DNA of 9,500 nt from DATGHS01 sp035307785 (GTDB lineage: Bacteria; Planctomycetota; Planctomycetia; Gemmatales; Gemmataceae): the NCBI GenBank assembly GCA_035307785.1, contig DATGHS010000206.1:1-9500 (forward strand). The letters run 5' to 3'. Below the pieces are notes generated by a model. It had not been told where the DNA came from. It was given only the letters and a program-made list of their open reading frames with translations, and searched no databases. The position numbers and the translations under genes were made by a program. Within the stretch, counting starts at the first letter, position 1, and each line of letters opens with the position of its first letter. Of this stretch, positions 1 to 6,507 are shown one piece after another.

Positions 1-396
1 CCGGCCGGCGGCTTGTTTGTCGCGGAGGACGTCGAGCGCGAACAAGCGCGCTTGGATGCACGAGAAGTGGTGTCGGCTGGACCGATCTTCGGTCGCAAAA
101 CCTTTGCCGCGGCCGGGCTGGCCGCCGAGCGCGAGGCGGCCGTTTTGCATGATGCGGAGCTGACCACCGAATCCTTCGCCGGGTTTGGCAAGCTGCTGCA
201 AGGCACGCGCCGGCATAATCTCATATACATTGACGACCTTAGCGCGAGCTCAGAGCCGGAAGGAGTGCGTTTAGTATTCACTTTACCTCCGGGCAGTTAC
301 GCCACTGTACTCCTGCGCGAAGTAATGAAGACGGATGTGAAAGACGAAGAGGAAGGGCCAGGGACTTCCATTCCTGGGCTATCGGCCTCTGCTTAA
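1..396 (+). CDS. truD: tRNA pseudouridine(13) synthase TruD, C-terminal part
   Basis: This is the 3' end of a gene that enters from the left edge; 131 codons are visible, read from base 1 to a TAA at 394-396. TruD isomerises uridine 13 of tRNA(Glu) and some other tRNAs to pseudouridine in the cytoplasm. What I recognise is the family C-terminus: the GPIFG segment (about residues 27-31 of the visible part), EREAAVL, a GTRR motif near residues 65-68, and the FTLPPGSYATVLLREVMK block near residues 93-110, matching the closing 'LPAGS-AT-RE' signature of TruD. The catalytic Asp lies upstream, outside the window. About 20 residues beyond the usual end (Asp/Glu-rich, then Gly/Ser/Ala) look like an unconserved tail. 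The gene converges on mgtA and shares its stop region. Family assignment is confident; activity cannot be judged from this part. Confidence 0.9.
   Translation, partial: PAGGLFVAEDVEREQARLDAREVVSAGPIFGRKTFAAAGLAAEREAAVLHDAELTTESFAGFGKLLQGTRRHNLIYIDDLSASSEPEGVRLVFTLPPGSYATVLLREVMKTDVKDEEEGPGTSIPGLSASA
393..396. other. Shared TTAA of two convergent stop codons
   Basis: The palindrome TTAA supplies TAA for truD on the plus strand (394-396) and TAA for mgtA on the minus strand (393-395). The two reading frames therefore overlap by 4 bp tail to tail, leaving no room for a terminator between them. Any transcript terminator for one gene must lie inside the coding sequence of the other. Confidence 0.9.
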
Positions 397-3086
397 ATCC
401 ACTTGCGCTTGAACAGCCACATCTTTACCAACTGTGTCAGCACGATGTAACAGAACAGCGTGAGGATCACCAACGGCCAATACAACGGCGGCACGTGCGT
501 GAAGCCGAGCGTGGGGCCCACAGGCGAATATGGCAGCCACATGCCGATGATCATAATCAGCACGCTCGTGACTATCAGCGGCCAGCTCGCCCAGCTTTGC
601 AGGAACGGAATGCGATTCGTGCGGATGATGTGGATAATCAATGTCTGGGTCAACAGGGACTCGATGAACCAGCCGGTTTGAAAGAGCGCCGCACGGTAAG
701 CAAGGTCGAGGTTCTCTTGTTGGCCTTCGGGGAGTTGTTTGGCCCAGTCCTTGGCCCACTCCAGCCAGTGCGGCGGACAATGCAACGCGTCACTGCCGCA
801 CTTGAAGACGAACAGCATGATGAAGAATGTCGTGTAATCGAAAATCGAACTACACGGACCGATAAACAGAATGAAGCGCGTGATCTGGCCCATCGACCAG
901 GGGCGCGGCTTAGAGATCTGCTCCGGGTCCACATCGTCAGTCGGGATCGGCACCTGCGAGAAATCGTAAAGCAGGTTATTCGTCAGAATTTGAATGGGCG
1001 CCATGGGCAGGAATGGCAGAAAGACGCTGGCGCCCAGCACGCTGAACATGTTGCCAAAGTTCGAACTCGCCCCCATGCGGATGTACTTGAGAATGTTGGC
1101 GAACACTTTGCGACCTTCCAGAACGCCTTCTTCCAGCACGAGCAGGTTCTTTTCCAACAAGATGGCGTCGGCCGATTCCTTGGCGATATCGACGGCCGTA
1201 TCGACGGAAATGCCGACGTCCGAAGCGCGAAGGGCCGGCGCGTCGTTGATGCCGTCGCCGAGGAACCCGACCACATGCCCCTTCGATTGCAGTGCTTTGA
1301 TGATCCGCTGCTTGTGCGCTGGAGAGAGGCGGGCGAACAGTGTGGTCTTGCCTGCATTTTCAGCCAGGTCGGCATCCGACATTTTTTCGACTTGGCCACC
1401 CAGCAGCGAGTGCTCCACGTCGATGCCCACTTCGCTGCAAATTTTGCGGCTCACCAACTCGTTATCGCCGGTCAATACCTTGACCGAAACGCCGTGGTCC
1501 TGGAGTGCTTTGATGGCCGCGAGGGCGGTGTCTTTGGGCGGATCGAGAAACGCGACGTAGCCCTTCAAGATCAGGTCGCTCTCATCCTCTTTCGAATAAC
1601 TCGGCTTGTCCTTCAAATCGCGATAGGCGACCGCCAGCACGCGGAAACCATCCATGCTAAGCCGGTCGTGCTCTTCGCGCAGGTCTTCGAGAATAATCTG
1701 TTCCATCGGCCTGGGCTTGCCGTCGAGTTCATACTGCGAGCACCGCTTGAAGATCTCTTCCGAAGCGCCTTTGCAAATGATGCGATTTGCCTTCCCATCC
1801 GATCCCACGACCACCGACATGATCTTGCGCGAAAAATCGAACGGAATCTCATCGACCTTGCGAAAACCCTGATGGATTTCCTGCTGATTCCCTTGCGCGT
1901 ATTGCAAGACAGCGCGATCCATCAAGTTTTTCAAACCGGTTTGAAAATGGCTGTTGAGAAAAGCCAACTCGAGCACGCTCGGATCGTTTTCCAGCACCAC
2001 GTCGCAGTGCTTCACGAGAATGATGTGATCCATCGTCAGCGTGCCGGTCTTGTCGGTGCAGAGCACATCCATCGCGCCCAAGTTCTGAATCGAGTTCAAG
2101 CGCTTGACGATGACCTTTTTGCGCGACATGCCGATGGCGCCTTTCGAGAGGCACACCGTCACAATCATCGGTAGCATTTCCGGCGTAAGGCCCACGGCCA
2201 CGGCCACGGCGAAGAAGAACGCTTCCTTCCAGTCGCCCTTGGTGAGACCGTTGATGAGAAACACCAGGGGCACCATGACGAGGATGAAGCGGATCATCAA
2301 CCAGGTGAAGCTGCGCACGCCCCTGTCGAAACTGGTTTCAGTGGTTTGCTGCACCATCGCTGTGGACATGCTGCCCAGGTACGTATGCAGCCCCGTGGCT
2401 ACGAGCACACCCAGGGCCGTACCGCTTTCCACGCTGGTGCCAAGGAAGCAGACATTTTTCAGTTCGAGCTTGGCATTCTCCGCATCACGCTCGGGCGCGT
2501 CGAATTTCTCAACGGGAAATGCCTCGCCAGTAAGGGCCGACTGGATAATGAACAAGTCCTTGCAGGAGAGAAGGCGAAGGTCGGCCGGGATCATGTCGCC
2601 GGCCGCCAGTTTCACGACGTCGCCGGGCACGAGCTGGCCGAGCGGAATTTCCCGAGGCTGCCCGCCGCGAATTACTGTGGCCGTCACGCTGATCATGGCC
2701 TTGAGTGCCGCCGCTGCAGCATCGGCCCGCATCTCCTGCACGTAGCGGAGGATCACCCCGAGCGCCACCATGATGAGCATCACGATGGCGGCCCGAAGAT
2801 CGCCGGTGAGATACGAGATGACCGCCAGCACAAGCAAGAGAATGACGAGCGGGTTGATGAGGGCGCGGCCGAGAAGCCGCAGCCAAACGTACTTGTGTTC
2901 CTGGGCGACAACGTTGGGCCCGTAGGTCTTGATCCGGTGCTCGGCCTCGTCTTCCGTGAGGCCGTCGAACGACGATTGCATCTTCCGCAGCACTTCGTCC
3001 GCCGGGCTGCCGGCAGCCTCAAGGAGCGGAGGCGCGATGCGAATGGCAGCGCCTGAGCGCGCCGGCAATCGTTTAGGCAAGACCAT
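393..3086 (-). CDS. mgtA: Magnesium-transporting P-type ATPase (MgtA/MgtB, type IIIB)
   Basis: This is an inner-membrane P-type ATPase predicted to import Mg2+ using ATP. At 897 residues it has the family length. Motifs in order: TGE of the actuator domain at 186-188; M4 motif GLTPEMLP at 299-306; phosphorylation motif DKTGT at 345-349 (Asp345); TGDN at 539-542; hinge GDGINDAP at 610-617; then the MgtA hallmarks SNFGNMF (675-681, M5) and NNLLYDFSQVPIPTDDVD (703-720, M6). About ten membrane segments are visible: roughly 71-92, 98-115, 260-280, 289-311, 672-695, 697-715, 736-760, 800-820, 833-850 and 868-889. The start is the ATG at 3084-3086, because GGAG lies 6 nt upstream; another ATG four codons earlier has no such site. 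The frame stays open far upstream, but that part has no homology I can see. Odd point: the stretch between M7 and M8 (about 762-800) is longer than I recall for E. coli MgtA. There is no mgtC or phoPQ neighbour. Confidence 0.95.
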   Translation of the reverse strand: MVLPKRLPARSGAAIRIAPPLLEAAGSPADEVLRKMQSSFDGLTEDEAEHRIKTYGPNVVAQEHKYVWLRLLGRALINPLVILLLVLAVISYLTGDLRAAIVMLIMVALGVILRYVQEMRADAAAAALKAMISVTATVIRGGQPREIPLGQLVPGDVVKLAAGDMIPADLRLLSCKDLFIIQSALTGEAFPVEKFDAPERDAENAKLELKNVCFLGTSVESGTALGVLVATGLHTYLGSMSTAMVQQTTETSFDRGVRSFTWLMIRFILVMVPLVFLINGLTKGDWKEAFFFAVAVAVGLTPEMLPMIVTVCLSKGAIGMSRKKVIVKRLNSIQNLGAMDVLCTDKTGTLTMDHIILVKHCDVVLENDPSVLELAFLNSHFQTGLKNLMDRAVLQYAQGNQQEIHQGFRKVDEIPFDFSRKIMSVVVGSDGKANRIICKGASEEIFKRCSQYELDGKPRPMEQIILEDLREEHDRLSMDGFRVLAVAYRDLKDKPSYSKEDESDLILKGYVAFLDPPKDTALAAIKALQDHGVSVKVLTGDNELVSRKICSEVGIDVEHSLLGGQVEKMSDADLAENAGKTTLFARLSPAHKQRIIKALQSKGHVVGFLGDGINDAPALRASDVGISVDTAVDIAKESADAILLEKNLLVLEEGVLEGRKVFANILKYIRMGASSNFGNMFSVLGASVFLPFLPMAPIQILTNNLLYDFSQVPIPTDDVDPEQISKPRPWSMGQITRFILFIGPCSSIFDYTTFFIMLFVFKCGSDALHCPPHWLEWAKDWAKQLPEGQQENLDLAYRAALFQTGWFIESLLTQTLIIHIIRTNRIPFLQSWASWPLIVTSVLIMIIGMWLPYSPVGPTLGFTHVPPLYWPLVILTLFCYIVLTQLVKMWLFKRKWI

Positions 3087-3092
3087 GGGGCA

Positions 3093-3096
3093 CTCC
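3093..3096 (-). promoter_or_regulatory. Ribosome binding site deciding the mgtA start
   Basis: On the minus strand this reads GGAG, six bases before the ATG at 3086. It selects that ATG over the in-frame ATG at 3098, whose upstream bases (AGTTCCAGA) offer no Shine-Dalgarno match. Confidence 0.6.
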
Positions 3097-3211
3097 ATTC
3101 TGGAACTGGTCGCTTGCTGTTGTACTACGGTTGCCTCGCGCGCCGGGCAAGCGCGCTGCTTGAAGAAGAAGGCGGCATGAATCTGCCTGTTTTCGCCCGT
3201 TGCCCCTGCAA

Positions 3212-3233
3212 AGATGCGCGCCCAGATGCGCGC
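3212..3233. repeat. 10-bp direct repeat AGATGCGCGC, period 12
   Basis: Two identical copies at 3212-3221 and 3224-3233 are separated by two bases. They lie about 125-150 bp upstream of the mgtA start. A tandem operator is possible, but the GC-rich alternating sequence could also be chance. Confidence 0.5.
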
Positions 3234-3349
3234 TTTTTCACCTGGCTGCGCGGAACGACGCCGGGGCCGTTGCCGCAACGTGTTGATCGCACATCTCTTG
3301 CGGTGTGCGCAGGACGCCCTCAAAAAAATCGTCAATAAAGTGATCGAGG

Positions 3350-3394
3350 GAGTGAGCAAGCGAGTGAATGAATGAGTGAATGAGTGAATGAGTG
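3350..3394. repeat. Tetranucleotide (GART)n tandem repeat
   Basis: About 45 bp follow a strict 4-bp phase, mixing GAGT, GAAT, GAGC and AAGC. The right part is a clean 8-bp repeat GAGTGAAT of about 2.5 to 3 units. It lies in the divergent intergenic region roughly 260-310 bp from either gene. Such short-period repeats are prone to slippage and could vary in length between strains, changing promoter spacing. Confidence 0.8.
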
Positions 3395-3450
3395 TGGTCA
3401 GGAGTTTGCAGTTAGTGAACATGATCGACTCTGAAATGGTGACTGAACTT

Positions 3451-3473
3451 GTTAGCCCGAAGCGCGAGCGAGG
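3451..3473. repeat. Solo arm of the dispersed GCCCGAAGCG repeat family
   Basis: GTTAGCCCGAAGCGCGAGCG followed by AGG matches the left arm of the hairpin at 7016-7073 at all but one base, starting from GTTAG. I see no complementary arm nearby, so this copy cannot form the hairpin. It lies between two divergent genes and not behind a stop codon, which argues that the family is a dispersed element and not simply a terminator. Confidence 0.75.
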
Positions 3474-3653
3474 AATGCTTTGTTGCACTTTTGTAGCATT
3501 CTGTAGCGTCTCCAGGTCCGCCGTCCTTCCGCCGCGCGCAATCCACGCCGCCGAAAGATACGATCCGGTTTGAGAATTGCAAATGAAGATGCGGAAATAC
3601 CTGGGCCAATCTCCTACGATACGAGCAAGCGCGATCCGGCGCAGTCGAAACGC

Positions 3654-3658
3654 GAGGG
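3654..3658 (+). promoter_or_regulatory. Ribosome binding site deciding the DUF4062-TPR start
   Basis: GAGGG lies 8 nt before the ATG at 3667. It supports that start, which places the DUF4062 domain right at the N-terminus, over the in-frame ATGs at 3577 and 3583. Confidence 0.55.
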
Positions 3659-3666
3659 CATCTCGC

Positions 3667-5853
3667 ATGGTCACCAAACCCGTCGTCTTCATCTCCGCCA
3701 CCAGCGACTTGCAGTCGGCCCGCAAGTTGGTGGGCGACGTGCTTTATTCCATGGGCTACGAGCCCCACTGGCAGGACATTCAGCCGACCGACGGCGGCGA
3801 GATGCTGGCGGTGCTCCGGCACTGGATTGAGCCCAGCACGCTGGTGATCCAATTGGTAGGCCGCCGTTATGGAGCGGAACCGCCTACGCCGACTACGGAA
3901 TTCGGGCGCGTTTCCTACACGCAGTATGAAGCGTTGTTAGCAGAGAAGTGCGGCAAGAAGGTCATCTATCATTTCCTTGAGCCGGGCTTCCCCACGGATG
4001 CCGCGCCGGCCGAAGCGGAAGAGCTAACTCAGCTGCAAACAAGGTACCGTGAGCGCCTGGTTGCAGACAACAAGTTGCGGCACGGCAATATCGCCAACCC
4101 GGCCGATCTGGAACTCTCGGTGCGGCGGCTGCGCGACGAACTGGCGGCCCTGCGCTCGCAGGGCGAGGGCCGGTTTCGCCGGGTGGCCGGACTGGTGACG
4201 GCAGCGCTGGCTGCGGTCGTTGTGGTGGCCGGGCTGGTGTTGTGGAATATGCACCAGCAGCGAAAGACCCATGAGCAAGTGGTGCAAAGTTCCACGCAAA
4301 CGGACAATAAGTTGGAAGCCATTCGCAAGGAACTGCGCGAGGCGTTGGCCCCTAAGCCACTGGCGGCGGGTCAGAAAGAGCCGCCGCCGTTGTCGCCGGA
4401 GCTGATCGAAAAAGCCAGGTTGCTGCTGGAGCGCGGCAATGCCGAAGACCAGGCGCTGGCCAAAATTGCCCTCAAGCAGCACGACGAAGCGGATCGCATC
4501 ATTCAGGAACTGAAATCGAAGCCGGGCAATCCCATCGACGAAGCCGTGCGGCTGCTAACTATGGAGGGGGACAACTGGTATCAGGCCGGGCAGCCGGACA
4601 AGGCCGTCGAGCCGTATGAAAAGGCCATGGCCTTGCGGCCAGAAGACGTGCCGGTGCGGGACAACGTCGCTACCGCGCATATTTTTGCCCGCCTGGGTGA
4701 CATTTCGGCCCATCTCCACCGGGCGACCGAAATCGCCGAGGGCACAGTCAAACTTGCGGGTGCTGGGACGAAGGACTGGGCGATGACACAGAACAACCTC
4801 GGCATCGCGTGGTGGTCCCTGCCGACCGGCGACCGTAGCAAGAACTTGCACAAGGCCATCGCAGCCTATGAGGCGGCACTAATCGTGTACACCAAGGACA
4901 CTCACCCCGCCGCCTGGGCAACGACACAGAATAACCTCGGCCTTGCGTGGGCCGACATGCCGACCGGCGACCGGGACAAGAACTTGCGCAAGGCCATCGC
5001 AGCCTACGAGGCAGCGCTCACCGTTCGTACCAAAGATGCCGATCTCACCGACTGGGCGTTGACGCAGAACAACCTCGGTATCGCGTGGCAGAACCTGTCG
5101 ACCGGCGACCTGGGTGAGAATCTGCGCAAGGCCATTGCAGCCTACGAAGCGGCCCTGACCGTTCGCACCAAGGATTCCCACCCTTCCGAGTGGGCGATGA
5201 CACAGAACAACCTTGGCGGCGCGTGGTGGTCGATGCCGACAGGCGTCCGGAACGACAACATTCGCAAGGCCATCGCCGCTTACGAGGCAGCCCTGACCGT
5301 CTTCACCAAAGACGCATACCCGGTCAACTGGGCGATGACGCAGATGAACCTCGGCACTGCTCGGTGGTCCCTGCCGACCGGCGACCGGAGCGAGAACTTG
5401 CGCAAGGCCATCACTGCCTTTGAGGCGGCCCTGACTGTCTACACCAAAGATACTCACCCCGCCGATTGGGCGATCACGCAAAACAACCTCGGCCTCGCGT
5501 GGAGAAGCATGCTGACGGGCGACCGGGTCGAGAACTTGCGCAAGGCCATTGCGGCCTTCGAGGGCGCCCTGACCGTTCGCACCAAAGATGTCTACCCCGT
5601 CGACTGGGCGATGACACACTTCAACATGGCCATTGCCCTGGCAGACATGGCCAAGTTACCGGGCAGCGACCGGCTGGCATGCCTGGCCCGCGCCATTGCC
5701 AGCGGCAAGGCGGCGCTGACCTTGTACACGGCCAAGGCATTTCCGCGCGAAAACTTCGGCGCGCTCATAAATCTTGCTAATTGCCGTCGCGCCTATGAAG
5801 CCGCCGGCGGCGACGAATTGCGACCCTTCGACGACATCGAGCCCGCGAAGTGA
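3667..5853 (+). CDS. DUF4062 - transmembrane - TPR repeat protein
   Basis: A 728-residue protein in three parts. Residues 4 to about 105 form a DUF4062-like domain: VVFISATSDLQSAR opens it, followed by LVIQLVGRRYGAEP (59-72) and SYTQYEALLAE (83-93), a layout resembling TIR/flavodoxin-like domains. A single membrane helix spans about 173-193, preceded by Arg residues. A linker with a short helical region (about 210-300) leads to TPRs: one conventional unit near 300-325, then a strictly 46-residue unit from Trp371 to past 647 (Trp at 371, 417, 463, 509, 555, 601 and 647), with consensus WAMTQNNLGxAWxxxPTGDR then NLRKAIAAYEAALTV. Placing the N-terminus in the cytoplasm and the TPRs outside is inference from charge. 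DUF4062 occurs in signalling and conflict proteins of the STAND type, but its activity is unknown to me. There is no ATPase, CHAT or peptidase domain. The gene stands alone; a hairpin starts right after its TGA. Confidence 0.85.
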   Translation: MVTKPVVFISATSDLQSARKLVGDVLYSMGYEPHWQDIQPTDGGEMLAVLRHWIEPSTLVIQLVGRRYGAEPPTPTTEFGRVSYTQYEALLAEKCGKKVIYHFLEPGFPTDAAPAEAEELTQLQTRYRERLVADNKLRHGNIANPADLELSVRRLRDELAALRSQGEGRFRRVAGLVTAALAAVVVVAGLVLWNMHQQRKTHEQVVQSSTQTDNKLEAIRKELREALAPKPLAAGQKEPPPLSPELIEKARLLLERGNAEDQALAKIALKQHDEADRIIQELKSKPGNPIDEAVRLLTMEGDNWYQAGQPDKAVEPYEKAMALRPEDVPVRDNVATAHIFARLGDISAHLHRATEIAEGTVKLAGAGTKDWAMTQNNLGIAWWSLPTGDRSKNLHKAIAAYEAALIVYTKDTHPAAWATTQNNLGLAWADMPTGDRDKNLRKAIAAYEAALTVRTKDADLTDWALTQNNLGIAWQNLSTGDLGENLRKAIAAYEAALTVRTKDSHPSEWAMTQNNLGGAWWSMPTGVRNDNIRKAIAAYEAALTVFTKDAYPVNWAMTQMNLGTARWSLPTGDRSENLRKAITAFEAALTVYTKDTHPADWAITQNNLGLAWRSMLTGDRVENLRKAIAAFEGALTVRTKDVYPVDWAMTHFNMAIALADMAKLPGSDRLACLARAIASGKAALTLYTAKAFPRENFGALINLANCRRAYEAAGGDELRPFDDIEPAK
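4777..5604 (+). repeat. 138-bp coding tandem repeat (six in-phase units plus a degenerate seventh)
   Basis: Six units of exactly 138 bp encode the 46-residue TPR module; the Trp codon of each unit starts at 4777, 4915, 5053, 5191, 5329 and 5467, and a diverged seventh starts at 5605. Blocks such as AACTTGCGCAAGGCCATC recur almost unchanged, so the array can probably expand or contract by homologous slippage without breaking the frame. Short-read assemblies may miscount it. Confidence 0.9.
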
Positions 5854-5915
5854 CGCCCTCGCATACTCTTCGGGCTGGTGCAAAAATCCACAACGCCGAA
5901 GCGTAAGCGAGTGCG
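5854..5915. repeat. Imperfect hairpin of the dispersed repeat family in the convergent gap
   Basis: The arms 5854-5873 and 5896-5915 pair at 17 of 20 positions around a 22-nt loop. The arm ends CCCTCGC and CTTCGGGCT, and CCGAAGCG with AAGCGAG, match the hairpin at 7016-7073, but the arms are in the opposite nesting order (CTCGC outside, CGGG inside). It begins at the base after the DUF4062-TPR stop and ends 9 bp before the stop of the convergent NikL-like gene, so it may serve as a bidirectional terminator. There is no strong T-tract. Confidence 0.7.
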
Positions 5916-5924
5916 AAAGCATCT

Positions 5925-6500
5925 TTACTGTGGAACTTCGTCTTGCGTACGCGCCGTTGGCGCCTTTGGCCGCCTAAGCCAGAGATGCAGGCCTACCGTC
6001 AACGCCCCAATGACCCCGAGTCCGAGCCCGACTCGCAGCCAAGGTATGCGGGTGAACCGCTCGCGGTCCGGACCGGTTCCTACACGGACGCCCTCGGACT
6101 TCTCGGCTCCGCCGGCCGCCAATTGCTCCTGCGATACGGAAAGCGCTACCGTAGTGCGGTGCCCCATGCCGGCATCGACAGCAACTTGATATGAGCCGGA
6201 CGTCGGCAACGCGAACGACCAGCGACCTTCGTCGTCGGTCTTTCCATCAGCGATCACATTTCCAGACGCATCTTTCACTTCGACCTTCGCATGCCTGGCC
6301 GGCGTATCGTCGCTGAAATAGGCTTCCAGCACAACGCGGCCGTCGCGAATGCGGCAATCGGCTCCCAGGGCGTGTGCGTTCGCGTGGGGCGATAGCAACA
6401 GCGCAGTCGCAAGCGCAATCAATGCGGGCGCCGGCTTCCCGATTGCTCCCGATGTGAGCGATAGCCGTGGCAAGGATACTTCCTTTGGCGAACGGGCCAT
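5925..6500 (-). CDS. Secreted single-TM protein resembling NikL-type metal uptake accessory subunit
   Basis: A 191-residue protein with an N-terminal signal segment (hydrophobic about 23-37; possible cleavage after ANA at 42 or AHA at 44), a beta-sandwich domain at about 57-122 of the carboxypeptidase-regulatory/Ig-like type (EAYFSDDTPARHAKVEVKD, then DEGRWSFALPTSGSYQVAVD), the phrase DAGMGHR (109-115), a linker, and one C-terminal helix (153-175) followed by Arg-Arg. This order, and particularly the 'GMGHR' turn, resembles NikL-like accessory proteins of nickel/cobalt ECF transporters, whose sandwich lies outside the membrane. That role is inference; no CbiM/NikM, Q or O gene is in the window. 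If cleaved after residue 42 the mature protein starts with His. The ATG at 6500 lies 7 bp after the stop of the His-tail gene with no clear Shine-Dalgarno site, so translational coupling is likely. An upstream ATG at 6545 is less likely. Confidence 0.7.
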   Translation of the reverse strand: MARSPKEVSLPRLSLTSGAIGKPAPALIALATALLLSPHANAHALGADCRIRDGRVVLEAYFSDDTPARHAKVEVKDASGNVIADGKTDDEGRWSFALPTSGSYQVAVDAGMGHRTTVALSVSQEQLAAGGAEKSEGVRVGTGPDRERFTRIPWLRVGLGLGVIGALTVGLHLWLRRPKAPTARTQDEVPQ

Positions 6501-6507
6501 AAGTGGT

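Larger units (their letters stand above)
3087..3666. other. 580-bp divergent intergenic region between mgtA and the DUF4062-TPR gene
   Basis: I see no convincing gene here: the open frames lack recognisable domains. It must hold the promoters of both flanking genes, but I found no clear -35/-10 pair for either. Contents from the mgtA side outward: a 10-bp direct repeat AGATGCGCGC (3212-3221 and 3224-3233); a small inverted repeat CGCACA/TGTGCG (3288-3293 and 3304-3309, 10-nt loop), which would be a hairpin in a long mgtA leader; a (GART)n tandem repeat (3350-3394); and a solo arm of the dispersed repeat (3451-3473). MgtA-type genes in other bacteria often carry Mg2+-sensing leaders, but I could not match a known M-box or mgtA leader here. 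Confidence 0.6.

Noticed and set aside
495..2174. 559-codon open frame on the plus strand opposite mgtA
   Set aside because: It is antisense to a well-conserved ATPase, and the product is a His/Arg/Gln/Val-rich shadow typical of GC-rich antisense frames, with no motif.
3114..3338. Small plus-strand open frame in the intergenic region
   Set aside because: Cys/Arg-rich translation without motif, no ribosome site, and it lies in the likely mgtA leader.
3577..3666. Upstream starts (3577 or 3583) for the DUF4062-TPR protein
   Set aside because: The 30 extra residues are Arg/Lys/Ser-rich without homology, there is no good ribosome site, and the domain begins right at Met 3667 with GAGGG upstream. 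It cannot be fully excluded.
3087..3725. Open frame extending the Mg2+ ATPase by 213 codons upstream on the minus strand
   Set aside because: The extra sequence translates the (GART)n repeat and the antisense of the DUF4062 gene start, shows no domain, and is Arg/Ser/Thr-rich. A ribosome site and normal family length support the start at 3086.
4879..5619. 246-codon minus-strand open frame with internal repeats
   Set aside because: Its repeats are simply the complement of the 138-bp TPR units; no independent start signal or domain is seen.
4777..5700. Regular repeats that might suggest a CRISPR array
   Set aside because: The 138-bp period is in frame, encodes TPR modules, and has no short repeats separated by unique spacers.
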